Below are positions 25,307 to 37,298 of a stretch of DNA of 64,000 bases, piece by piece. Position 1 is the first letter of the stretch. The number at the start of each line of letters is the position of its first letter. The stretch covers positions 378,335-442,334 of the forward strand of contig CAJNOP010000093.1 in NCBI GenBank assembly GCA_905250075.1. Direction: 5' to 3'. The position numbers and the translations under genes are program-made. This DNA is from Rotaria sp. Silwood1 (taxonomy: Eukaryota; Rotifera; Eurotatoria; Philodinida; Philodinidae). The notes below the pieces were generated by a model. That model was not told the DNA's origin, did no database searches, and saw only the letters and a program-made list of their open reading frames with translations.

Positions 25307-26737
25307 TTACGTTGCAGGCATGCCAAATGCCGCTATATTATTTCCACCGCCTGCAAGAACTTGATTGGTAGCTGCATATACATGTCCACGATTATGGCCA
25401 CTCCCTCTTAGAAAACCACGTGAAAATCTCTGGATCGGGACGCCACTCATCGTTCCATAACCACGTCTGGAGCGACGACCACTTATGTGCCTTCCACCAT
25501 ATGCAAATACCATGTTGGGATCATATGCAGCTGGACCATATCCACCTTGTGAGGCGATACCAAAATTGGTCATGGGAAATCCTAGAAATGAAAACATTTA
25601 ATTGATCATGTTATTTTCGCATTTCATGTGTTTTTAACAATTCGAAACTATGTGTTACATGTAGCAGTAGATCCTTCTAAATTTCTTTTGATATTTGTGA
25701 CTGTTACATCAATTTAAATAATACCTCTAGATAATTTATTGATCTTTATATAAAATGTTGAAATAGATTCTTTAGACGAATTTCTCATGAATACCAGTCC
25801 ATAAGAGGAAAATCTCTATATAAGCAGTTTCCCTATAATCAGGCATTGCCGTCATTATCTCGACTCAATGCAACAAGAAAGTTTTCTTTCACAGTATAGT
25901 GTTTACGTTAGCATATGCATGTCATAATTTTCACCTCGACTCTATCTTTTCATTGTACTTCCTCAAACTTAGGAGCCACAGTAATCGGGAGATCATCTGA
26001 AACACTACTAGAAAATTTCATAGTGTTTCCCGATAACACTTTTGTAGGGCGCCATCGAAAGCTTATGATTTCACGATGACTTCATTTGATATGACAAATC
26101 TTGTCACAACTTTTCAAGCTAGATGTTATAAACATAGTAGACATAAAATGTCGTAGTTCATCGACTTTTAAAAAGTTTGAAATTACAAGGTTTAAGCGCT
26201 GTTTTCTTTCGACAACTTTTATAAAACACTAGTCGATTATCGATAATTATATGGAAAAAAATATGCAAGAAGAACTAGATGATTTGGCATTGTTAAAACT
26301 TTTATCTTTATAATTGAACTTATGAAACGAAGCTTCAGTAGTGACATAACAGTAATAATTCGTGTATCTTCAAAAACAAATGTATAGGAAAACATTGATT
26401 GCTAGAGGAATTACAGTCTAATGTAAATCTTCGAATCAACTTTTCAAACATTGTGTTATTTACTGATGAAGAAGTAAGTAAACGAAAAATTGATGTACGA
26501 ATAGTTTGTCACTTCAAGAACTTATTCCTATTTTTACCTGGAATCATTTGAGGACTAGCTCTAACACGGTGTCTTGGCTTGATGCCTTGGTTACAACCGC
26601 ATTCATTATAATTAGAAGGATTCGAAGCATTGGGCAAGTGTATACGATTGCTCGAAAAATGTTGATGACCAAAAACAAAATGTTATCGTGAAGATCTAAG
26701 TGAATGGTTACCGACAATGGATGTCTTGATCGACCAT
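25307..26737 (-). CDS. Unknown Gly/Arg/Asn-rich protein, three exons
   Basis: Three exons (26737-26712, 26650-26538, 25581-25307) join in phase to 137 residues through a 61-nt and a 956-nt intron with GT-AG ends. Only one frame links them, and it spans segments with visibly higher GC than the flanks, which supports coding. The N-terminal part contains CGCNQGIKPRHRVRASPQMIPG. The C-terminal part is rich in Gly, Arg, Tyr and Asn (ASQGGYGPAAYDPNMVFAYG; GRRSRRGYGTMSG; GFLRGSGHNRGHV). Dispersed RG/RRG pairs resemble low-complexity RNA-binding tails, but no folded domain is seen. No signal peptide is visible. The Met at 25597, which would open the last exon by itself, lies within the splice-acceptor tract and is probably not used. 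I do not recognise the family. Confidence 0.6.
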
Positions 26738-29700
26738 GCTGGGCTCGAGAGTGATTACTAGGTATTTGCATTGTAGAACTCGAACGGTCAGTGAAGTTTG
26801 TAAAGATTGTATATATCAAAGACTACTACCTGTATATAATTATTTGTCCAATATCAATAAATATGTTTTGATGTTTATTTACTTCCAACAACCAAGGACT
26901 GATACTGTAATATGATGACAGTTGACAGAGAGCGATTTCCACGGCAATAAAGAGCATATAAGTCTGTAGATATTTCAGTAAAACAACACGATGCGCACAG
27001 TAAAATTGCGTCACATCGTTCGACGCGTTCTCTTTACAACATTACCACTATTATTTAGATAAGCGTATTATATTTATTGAAAAAGAAAAGCACTTTCTCA
27101 AGGTACTTTAAAAGTAGAAAAGTGAGGAGTAAGAAAATAAAAAAGTGAAATGCATTTGTCTAAGCTGAGGATATGCAATACTATCTTGAGTTGGGTAAGA
27201 GTGGTCTTATGGCTCAAACACTCTCTGCAGCAACCACTTAGTAAAGACACAAAAACAAGAAGAACTAAAAGCAATCAAAATCCTCTATATGGTGATAAAT
27301 GTGATTAAGTGTTGAAAAAAATATTTGAATTGAAGATAACCAGAGTTTTTCATGTCAACATCATATTAATTTTATTTTATGTATGTGAAACTTAGTTACC
27401 CACAGTTACGTAACGGAGTCGGATTAGTAGTTTCTACATAAAATGTTTAAGGATTATCCTTAGCTTAAATACACCTGATAGAATGTCTAACCAATAGGTA
27501 TGAGAGTTCATGAATCAACCATAAATAGAAAACATTATTTGAAGCAATACATGAAGATAAAGTGAACATACTAACTAACATAAGTGGAACATGGAGATAT
27601 TGGAGTAGTGTATAGTAAAAAAAGCAATATTTTCGTATTTGTCAGAAGCAAGGCGTTGTAGCGGTCAACGGAATAAGGATAAACGAAAGATTTTTCATTT
27701 TCGCCTAGACTCGCATCAACTTTGATCATACTCATTCACATCCTGCAAACACAGTCAGAGAAACATAAAACCCAATATATACACAAGACATTATTCAATG
27801 CTGTGATTTTATAGCCTCTACTCTTTCTTTTTTATAATTTTTTATGTATGATCACGGCGTTCCAGTAATGATATTATCGTTATCATACATTTATTAACGC
27901 TTATTAACATGATATATTTTCATAGGTGCTTCCTTTTCTCCATTATCTATACTCTTATTTTCTCTCTTCTTTTTCTTGTTTACCAAAATGACTAGGAAAC
28001 ACTGACAGAAAAAAAAATCAGTTGATTTTTACCTATATCACCAGCTTGTCATTTTACTATGAAAATTGCAAACAAGAATAAAATAATGAAAAAAAAACGA
28101 AAAAGAGGAAATGAGAGAAAAAAATATTTCAGCTGTAAAAATATTACGCGTTTTTTAGGGTACGATGAAGAAAAGATTTTTCACGAAATGTCACGAACAC
28201 AGACGAAAACTAAATTAAATAAACCAATCAGAACTCTCACGATTGATTTGAACACTAGCAATTACTAGATGCCTAATTGAAGTTCAAAGTGATTCAAAAG
28301 TTTCGAAATCTGATCAACAATGAAGTGAGTAAAGAAGAAAAACTATTATTCAATTATAATTTATATTTCGAATTAAAAATAAACAGTTTTTAATAAGTTC
28401 AGCAAAAAAAGTAAAAGTAAAATTTTATCTCAATTACAGTGTATACTTCGAATGGGAAGGCTATGTTTTAATAATGGAGACGTTGATTATAACAAAACTA
28501 ATGTCAGTGCTGTTATAGAAAAGAAGATATGATAAACAAAGTACATACTACGATCATAAATGGAGAATAGAATTGACTGAATTTGTTGAAATGACGTCGA
28601 TAAACTATGTTATAGTCGTAGATACCAACATTTATCTTACTGAATGATTATCACTAGGACATACATTAGAAGTTTTCTATCGATCTCTCTGAAAATTCAT
28701 TTAAATCGTGCTATGCTTGATTGAGTGTATTGACGACAAAAAAAAAGATATAGAAGATATTCTATTATCGCAGATGTATGGTTCGGGATGGCACTTTTGC
28801 TTTCATTTCACTTTCAAAAAGACAAGGAAAGGTGAAATATTTTATTGCTTGACTACTTTCAGAATTTGTATTACACAGTGTAAACGAATAGAACAATTAT
28901 TTAAAAAAATGTTAACTTGAATAGGTCTCTTTTCTTTTTATTACTTCAAATCATTCGCCTTTTACTGATATTTTCTATCCTTATTCAAATCATTATTCAG
29001 TCATTTATCATTTTGTTCTCTTTTTATTTTTTTTTCTCTGAATCTGTTTTATTGAAAGGAATAAAATTTAAGCTTCCTTTGACGTGAAATATCGGTTAGC
29101 ATTCAACCACCTGTTGACAAAATCATAGGATTAGAAAAATATATCTTTTCTTTTTCTGTGTCAACTGTTCGAAAAAAATTTCAATTTAAGAACGACATTA
29201 ATGAGTATTATTAATAAATTGAAAGTACTGTTGAAGAAATGATGAATACAAGATACGCCACAGGAACTGTTTGTCGACGATTTGATATAATACATATATA
29301 GAATGTCCTAAAAGCCTTTTGGTAAACTAAATGTAAATAACATTTAAAAAATTTAAGTGATTGTTTTTTTGCTCTATGTATTTTTGATTATGAATAGCAA
29401 GAATATGAGTAGTATTCAAGTGAAGCGTCAAACGAATCAAAGATACATCTCTCTGACATCAAATCTGTCATCCAATGTAATACACATCATTTCACATAGT
29501 GGCTCCATCTATTCGTTTCAACAATAAAAAAAATTAATAATTACTTCTTTAAAATCGAAAATCATAAGTTATATCAATATTTTTTTCATTGATTTTCTAC
29601 TAATCAAAAATATATCGCCATAATGCCTTGTTCTTAATGAACAAAGACCGGTAATAGAATTGGTTCAATAATAAAATTTCTCTCTTGTGTGTATGTCTAT

Positions 29701-29738
29701 CGATCTCAAAAACGATATTGACCATCTTTATTTTAAGC
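26738..29738. other. Intergenic between divergent genes
   Basis: About 3 kb containing the promoters of the Gly/Arg-rich gene (-) and BUB1 (+). Short lysine-rich open frames near 28059-28268 and 28708-28920 have no splice partners or recognisable motifs. Nothing else is supported. Confidence 0.5.
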
Positions 29739-32700
29739 ATGACAAAACCAACAATTGCTGAATTACAACATGAATTTGATAAACGTTTAAAACGATATAC
29801 TGGAACTAATGAAGTATCTGATCTTTGGTTACCGTATGTAAAATTTCTTTTGCTCAATTTTCAAGTCTATTTTTCAAAGTATTTTTCTTTCAAAGTTTTT
29901 TGATTGCTATACAAGATATATTACCAGAAGATGATAATGGTGAAAATACATTAGCTAATAATCAAATTCTATATCCAATATGTATAAAATGTCTTGAAAA
30001 ATTCGAAAATAATTCTGAACAAATTAATAATAAAGATTTTGCAGAAATTTGTCTTTTAATTGTACGTTTTTTAAGATGAAACTTTTCAGTACAATATATT
30101 TATTTTTCTCTCTAGCCTGAAATGTCTGTAGATAAAGGTTTATGGTATGGATTATTTTATAAAAAACATATAGGTGTTAAATATGCACATTTATGGATTG
30201 ATTGGGCTGAATATATAGAAGAAAATGAATTAAATTGGGCTGGTGCATGGGGAATATATGAAGAAGCAAAAAAATTTGTATCCGATCCAAATGAATGTGC
30301 TGAAATTGATAAAGCTTATCGGTTTGTTTGCATTTGTTTTTTTTTCGTTATTTGAATAATAATTTTTTTTTCATTCTTTCTTTCAGAGCGTTTGCAATAC
30401 GTTTTCAAGAATGGGATCAACAAGGTATATATCATTTATTATTATTAGAATTGAAATAATTGATAAAAAAAGAAAATTTTCTCATTAGAATATCAAAAAG
30501 AACAGTTAAAAAAACAACCAAAAAATCGAGCAACTGTAACAAAACGAACAACAAAAACACGTAGTTCATTTGAAATAATGATGGCTACTGAACCAAAAAC
30601 TAAACGATCACTTGTACGAGCTCCAATTAAAATTCAAACAAGTCTTGATACAGATGATGATCCTGATTGTCAATTATTACCTGAATGTCGTGAAGCTGTT
30701 CGTCTTGAATATTCACGGTAAAATTTTTATTTGAGAAAAAGAAAAAAAAACTTAAATTCATTTTATTTTCATTAGAATGCTTGATATGTCAAATACAAGT
30801 TTAATGGGTGGTGAACGTATTAGTTGTATACCAAGTAATATTCGACGTGGTTCAATAATACCACAATTAATGAATATATTTACAATTGATCAAGTACTTC
30901 GTCGACAATCATGTGTACCTATAAATGATACATTAGATGAAAATTTTCTTAATGTTTCTTGTATTGTTGTTGATGAACGTGATCCATTTGATGATCATAT
31001 ACGACGACAAATACTTGAAAAACGTGGAATTAATTATGCATTAATGGAAAATTATTCAATTGAAAAAATGAATTTACCATCAATTTTAGCTAAAAATAAA
31101 ATTGGTACTAAAATTGAAAAAGTTCAATTAGGTTTGTTAATTAAAGAGAGAGAGAGAGAAAGAAAACAAACAGAATTCATATTTTAAGGTGAAACAATGT
31201 ATGAATTTGGAAAGAAATTAGGTGAAGGTGCTTATGGATATGTTATTACTGCTCGATTAGAATCGAATCCAAAAGTAACATATGCTTGCAAGGTAATTAT
31301 AAAAAAAACATATTATAAACATAAAGTATATTATTGTATTCATACAATATGAAATAAAATCTTCTATAATGGACTAAATCTATTAAAAATTGTTTTAATT
31401 TTTGTCTCTGTTATTCTCATATATGTTGATAGTTAATAGATGACAAAAATTTTTTGTTTTTTTGTATGTGAATATTAAATATTTGTTGTTTAGATTCAAC
31501 ATCCACCAACTGTATGGGAATTTTATATACTTACAGAATTATCACGACGTACAATTCGTAAAGCTGGTCAATTTGATCTTGTATATAATTTTTTGTTTTC
31601 ATACATATTTTTTCTCATTTGGTTTTTTTTTTATTTATTTATTTATTAAGAATCAACGTATTCCAACTGTATATCGTCTAATTGAATATAATGATTATAG
31701 TGTTATGTTTATGCAACGTGCTCCTCAAACTTTACTTGTATGTAATAAAAGTCTGAAAAACAACGACATTGTAAAAATAGATTTATGATATTTTTGATCT
31801 TTTGAATATCCGATTTCTAAATTCTTTTTAGAAAAAAAAAAAAACGTATTTACTCAAATAAACGACTTTTTTTTTGTATTCAATAATTGATATATATGAT
31901 TTGATTTATAGCTAACGCATCAAAGAATTCTAAGAAGTTACTCTTTTGATGTGAAGAATGCTTAAACAATTGTAATAAGTTTTCGAACTCGTCAGATTCA
32001 AAACTTTCGGACTTAAAGATACGTTTGAGTCCACTCCGACTCTTTTTCCTAAATGTTCTTTATGGATGATCTCTAATTAGAATTTTGAAAGATTAAGAAA
32101 ATAAAATATATAATATGATTATTTATCTAGATAAAAATTTAATATTTTAAAATGAAATCTTATTTTTCTTTATAGGATTTTGCTAATTATCATATTAGTC
32201 GTGATCGATATGTACCATTATGTTATCAACTTTATTATTCGATTGAAATGTTACGTATTTTTGATTATATGCATCGATTGCGTATTATTCATTGTGATGT
32301 AAGAGTTGTGTTAACAGAATTCTTTTTAAATCTGTTTTTTTTTCATTATGAACAGGTCAAACCCGATAATTTTATGGTTCTTCATTGGTAAATATAGATA
32401 TGTTTATTTATTTATTCATTCATTTTTGTTTTTACATATAAATGAATGATTCATATAATATTCTAGTCCAACAACATTTTCAACTAAAAAAGAAAGTTAT
32501 GGACAAATACCATCATTAATGTTAATTGATTTTAATCGTTCAATTGATTTAAAATTATTTGATAATGGTACAGCATTTGTAACGTGTGTACCAAAAAAAG
32601 AATTAGCTTGTGTTGAAATGTTAAATAATCGTCCATGGATTTTTCAAGTAATTAATATTTTTCTATATATATATATATATATTCGATTAATATTTGTTTT

Positions 32701-33054
32701 GATTTTTAGCATGATTTATTTGGTATGGTTTATTCAATTCATGTTCTTGTTTTTCTTAGTTATATGACTGTATGTGAAGATGAACAAAAACAAGATGGTA
32801 CAATGACAACAAAAGCAAAATTTTCAAAACGTATACATGATATATGGAAAGAATTTTTTTATGAATTTCTTAATATACCTGATTGTCAACATTTACCAGA
32901 TTTAAATGTATGGGCTGATCGATTAGAATTATTATTATTTGAAGAAGCTAAACGTCTTAAATTAAAAGATACTGATTATACAAATATGTTTCGAATAAAA
33001 CTTGATACACATCTTAATCAATTTCAACCGACACCACCGGCACCAACAAATTGA
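29739..33054 (+). CDS. BUB1: Mitotic checkpoint serine/threonine kinase BUB1
   Basis: Thirteen exons join in phase to 682 residues, short for the family (human about 1085). Residues from about 20 to 155 form the Mad3/BUB1 TPR region (DLWLPFLIAIQDILPED; HLWIDWAEYIEENE; GIYEEAKKFVSDPNE; FAIRFQEWDQQ), which binds KNL1 at kinetochores. A basic linker follows. The kinase spans about 368-660: glycine loop GEGAYGYV (375-382), Lys398, HCDVKPDN (Asp497), and DFN at 529-531 where most kinases have DFG. Family signatures include PPTVWEFYILTEL, RSIDLKLFDNGTAF, CVEMLNNRPW and EFLNIPDCQHLP. I see no KEN box or convincing GLEBS (BUB3-binding) motif. An acceptor-like TTTTAAG lies one base before the ATG. An AATAAA is at 33124-33129. 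The BUB1 identity is secure; catalytic activity is inferred. Confidence 0.95.
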
Positions 33055-33123
33055 ATGATATATTCTTTAGATTTGTACAAATATATGAATGTAGACTATA
33101 ATATTTTTCTTCTTATATATACG

Positions 33124-33129
33124 AATAAA
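33124..33129 (+). terminator. Putative poly(A) signal AATAAA
   Basis: AATAAA 70 nt downstream of the BUB1 stop codon, within A/T-rich 3' sequence. Confidence 0.5.
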
Positions 33130-34580
33130 ATATAAATAATTAGATTTGTATACGATGAACGAAACAATGTTTTTTTTTGTTTAATTGAACTTTGAAGCAA
33201 AATTTCTATATCTATTTTGAATTTGAATATTGAGAGAAGGTGTGAGTTAAGTAAATATGGTCTCATTTGATGCCAAGCGACTATCAGTAGTGCAAACAAA
33301 TTTACAACATGAGATATCAGATAAAACGATCTTTTTAATAGTATTTTGTGTATATTAGTTGAGTTTGAAACAAGTATTGATATTATTAAAGTATTAGGCA
33401 ATACTTCACATTGAATTCAATCAAACCACAGTTATAATTTTTCCTTTTTTTAACAATACAAATTTTATTTTATTTTCATGAATTCATTTAAACAAAATTT
33501 ATTGAATAGAAAACAGTTAAAAAAAAACTTGCTCTTTGATGAAATATAATTTCTGAGCTTATAATATTTCTTTTGTAATATTTAAAGCTTGAAAAAAAAA
33601 CTACTAATCAAACGAGATTTTCTTTTGACAATATTCTATCAATCGTTGGAACAAAACAATAAATTAAAAAAAAAAACATGAAAAGAATTCTCGAACAAAA
33701 TCATTTTCTTGAACTTTTCGATCTTGTGTAAAAGTTCAATAAATCGATAACGGAAACAGTATGATAACTTAAGATGGTCAGGTCATATATCTAGACGTTC
33801 ACAGATCAAGTACACATATACATAAATCATTGATAGTTATTGCTAGTTTGCTGAGATTATTAAAATATTCTTACACTAATGGGATGATGTATTTTTTTTT
33901 TCATAAAGCCATGAATCATACTAATTCAATTCTTTCATCACTGAAATTAGTTTTAATTATGATCAATTATATGCCATAGATAATACGTTTCAATAACTTC
34001 GACAATATGTATAAACTATTGATAAATTTTTATTGCATAAACCGAAACAGAGTACAATCTAATAGAAGAGTATAGAACAGCAATTAGCACAAAATTAACA
34101 TAATCATATGAAAATGAAAGAAAGCTTTGGAAAAAAAATCAAAATGTTTTGCATAGTGAATACATTACTAACTCTATAGCTACAATAAATTTAAATTCAA
34201 GAGTAACTTTTAGATAGACTCTTTGATTTGCTTTCGGATGAGAATAGATCCTTTCCAACATAGAATTCATATTTAATCAATTCATTATTGTTTCTAGTTT
34301 CACTAGAATGTTTTCAGAATTAAAATATTTTTATTTACTAAGTTTTCTCTAGCTATGTTTGTTGTAAAATAAAAAAAGTAAGTTCTTTTTAGCCCAGTCG
34401 ATAGTATTTGATCTAGATAGAAGCTCTTGTAATCGATAGACTAAATTTAGAATAGTAAATCACAAAATGCGATATAGCTAAAAAGAATATATGCTATATA
34501 CGATGGTTTGTTTCCAGCTGACGTTTTCTCTCATAAGTTTAGTTTTACATAAAAAAAAAAACCATATCATAAAAATTAAC
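33130..34580 (+). other. Intergenic spacer between BUB1 and the mannosidase
   Basis: About 1.4 kb, AT-rich, with no supported gene. An acceptor-like TCTCTCATAAGTTTAG ends at 34542, 38 nt before the mannosidase ATG. The in-frame extension upstream of that ATG (from about 34491) is unlikely to be translated because the signal peptide begins at 34581. Confidence 0.45.
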
Positions 34581-36958
34581 ATGGGTAGAAGCTGTATTTT
34601 ACTCTTCGTAGGGTTCATATTACAAATTAATCATTGTCATCAACAGTCTATCAACAAATTTCCACCAATGAATTTATATATTGGTACTGATGGTGATGGC
34701 TTTGGTGCAGGTTCATTACCATTAGGTGTACAAAGTCCATATGGTGCTCTTCGTTTAGGTGCTGATACTAGTAATACTTTAGATATTCCAATTGTATTCG
34801 ATCATCTAGGTGGTTATCATTATTCTGATACACATATAAATCTTTTTTCACATACACATATGTTTGGAGCTGGTGTACAAGATTATGGTGAAGTTGGTAT
34901 AATACCTGTTCAAATAGATAATAATAAACATTTACAAGAGATGATTTCAAAACGAAATGGTTATCGTAGTGAATTTCGACATGAACATGAAGTTGTTGAA
35001 CCAGGTTATTATCAAGTTTATCTTGATACACATAAAATAAATGTTGAATTAACAGCTACAGAACAAGTTGGTATACATCGTTATTCATATGATAAAATAA
35101 AAAATAAACATCATGTTATACTTATTGATAGTAGTTATACATTACAAACAGGTGTATGTAATCGAAGTCATATTAAAATTGATTCAATAAATCATGAAAT
35201 AACAGGATTGGTTTTTTTCAAAGGATCACTTTCAGGACGTTTTGGTGGTGTAACAACTTATTTTGTTATTTCATTAAATAATTGGTCTAAATTTGGTGTA
35301 TGGAATAATGGACAAATAATTGAAGGACAAAATGAAACTGATGGATGTTCATCAGGTGCTTATATTATTTTATCTGATGAACAAGTACAATTAACAATGT
35401 ATGTTGGAATTAGTTTTGTTTCAATTGAACAAGCACGTACTAATTTACATGTACAAACAAATATGTTTCAATCATTTGATACTATTCGAACAATTGTACA
35501 ACAAAAATGGCTTGATGAAATAGGAAGATTTGAAGTATGAATTTTCTTAAATTTTTTTTTTAAAGTTTAAATATCCTTTTTTTTTTAAATTTTTATATTT
35601 AGGTTAGTGCTGAATGGGATCGTGAAGCTGAAATTAAATTTAATACAGCTTTAGTTCATTCATTATCAAGTCCAACACAATGGGATGAATCAAATGGTGT
35701 TTATCTTGGATTTGATGGTCAAATTCATATTAAACCTGACTATATGCAACATGTTTATACTGATTTATCTATATGGGATATATTTCGTACACAAATACCA
35801 TTTATTATTTTTCATGATTCACAGAGAGCAAATGATATAATACATTCAATAATGATTAATGTTGAGCAAGGTGGTGATTTACCAAAATGGCCTCTTGCTA
35901 ATGGTTATACAGGTTGTATGATAGGTTCACATGCTGATATACTTATCAGTGATTTAATTATGAAAAAAGAACATGATAATTATTTAAATTTAACACAAGT
36001 TACTCAAGCTTTAAGAAAAGTTGCTAATCAAAATCAAGTACATGATGGTCGATTTGATCCATCAACATATATAAAATATGAATATGTTCCTTCTGATATG
36101 GATCAACATTCAGCACCATTGACATTAAGCTATGCATATGATGACTGGGCTATTGGAAATGTTATGAATGCAGCTGGTTTGACTGATGAAGCTAAAGAAT
36201 ATTATAAACGAGCAACATGGTTTGAACATGTTTTTGATAATAAAACAAAATTTTTTTGTCCAAAAACTAAATCAGGCGAATTTGATTGTCCACCGAATGG
36301 AATCGAATTTCTTAATCCATTTGATAATCGATATGTAGAAGGTGATGCTTGGCATTATAGGTTTTTTGTACCACATAATACTTCACGTTTAATTGAATTA
36401 TTCGGTAGTCAAAATAATTTTATTGAAGAATTAAATACATTTTTTCAACTTGGACAACTATGGACGACAACATTATTACCAAATCCATATTATTGGCCAG
36501 GCAATGAACATAATCTATTTTCAGTCTGGCAATTTAACTATGCTAATCGTTCCGATCTTACACAAAAATATGCACGATGGTTATTAAATCATGCCTACAC
36601 AATAAAACCTGATGGATTACCAGGCAATGATGATTATGGAACAATGTCTGCTTGGTATATATTTACTAGTATGGGTTTTTATCCACTTTCTGGTTCATCA
36701 ACATATTTAATTGGTAGTCCAGCATTTGATCGGATAAAAATTTCTCGAAATAAAAACAAATGCATTTTATTAATAAATATTCATAATAATTCTCCAAAAA
36801 ATATTTATGTTCAACGTGTATTATTGAATGGTAAAATTTTATCAACATTTCCATTTATTGATCATATAAATGACTTGAAGTGTTCGAATAATAATCAATC
36901 AAATATTCAATTAGATTTTTTTATGTCATCAACTCCTATATTGTCATATGACAAATAA
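34581..36958 (+). CDS. GH92 alpha-mannosidase, secreted
   Basis: Two exons (34581-35534 and 35603-36958, intron 68 nt) give 769 residues, the normal size of glycoside hydrolase family 92, calcium-dependent exo-alpha-mannosidases that invert the anomeric carbon. The start is followed by a hydrophobic signal (SCILLFVGFILQI), so the enzyme should be secreted or lysosomal. The N-terminal beta-sandwich begins NLYIGTDGDGFGAGSLPLG. The catalytic (alpha/alpha)6 domain carries YTDLSIWDIFRTQIP, the general-acid Glu564 in YVEGDAWHYRFF, YWPGNEHNLF, and the Asp pair 661-662 in GLPGNDDYGTMSAWYIF, all matching GH92 catalytic motifs. GH92 is mainly bacterial and fungal, and the simple gene structure beside many-exon neighbours suggests acquisition by horizontal transfer followed by intron gain (inference). 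Confidence 0.95.
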
Positions 36959-37298
36959 ATTAAGAAAAAAAAAAAGAAAAAGAAAGAACCTCTAACCTGT
37001 CGTCAAATAAGGTTTGACTTCAAAGAATTAATACCGACGTTTTGTCTCGAGTGATTCAAGATAATTGATGTGGTAATACAATGGAAGAAGAAATTTTTTT
37101 GTGTTAACAGAAAAGTCAGCAGCTGGTAGAATATATGTATCGATCTGAGCAATATATTTAGTCGACGATAAATATCACTTTCTCTTGAGACAATAAGAGA
37201 AAGAGAGAAGAAGAAAAGAGAATATACAGTTTGTTATTCTCAATCATTTGATCATAGAAAGAAACACGAAAAACAAAGGAAAGAAAAAAAAAAACTCA
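36959..37298 (+). other. Spacer between mannosidase and glypican
   Basis: 340 nt. An A-rich stretch with AATAAATTAAG follows the mannosidase stop directly. GA-rich sequence lies before the glypican start. Both genes are on the plus strand, so a shared transcript is possible but not shown. Confidence 0.4.

Noticed and set aside
25582-25597. Met-Phe-Ser-Phe start for the last exon of the Gly/Arg-rich gene
   Set aside because: The sequence TTTTCATTTCTAG there is a good acceptor, and splicing to 26538 continues the protein in phase.
28059-28268. Lys/Arg-rich 69-codon frame
   Set aside because: Low-complexity A-rich DNA translates to Lys; no start context or conserved motif.
34491-34580. N-terminal extension of the mannosidase frame
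   Set aside because: It contains an acceptor-like site and a lysine run, and would bury the signal peptide that begins at 34581.
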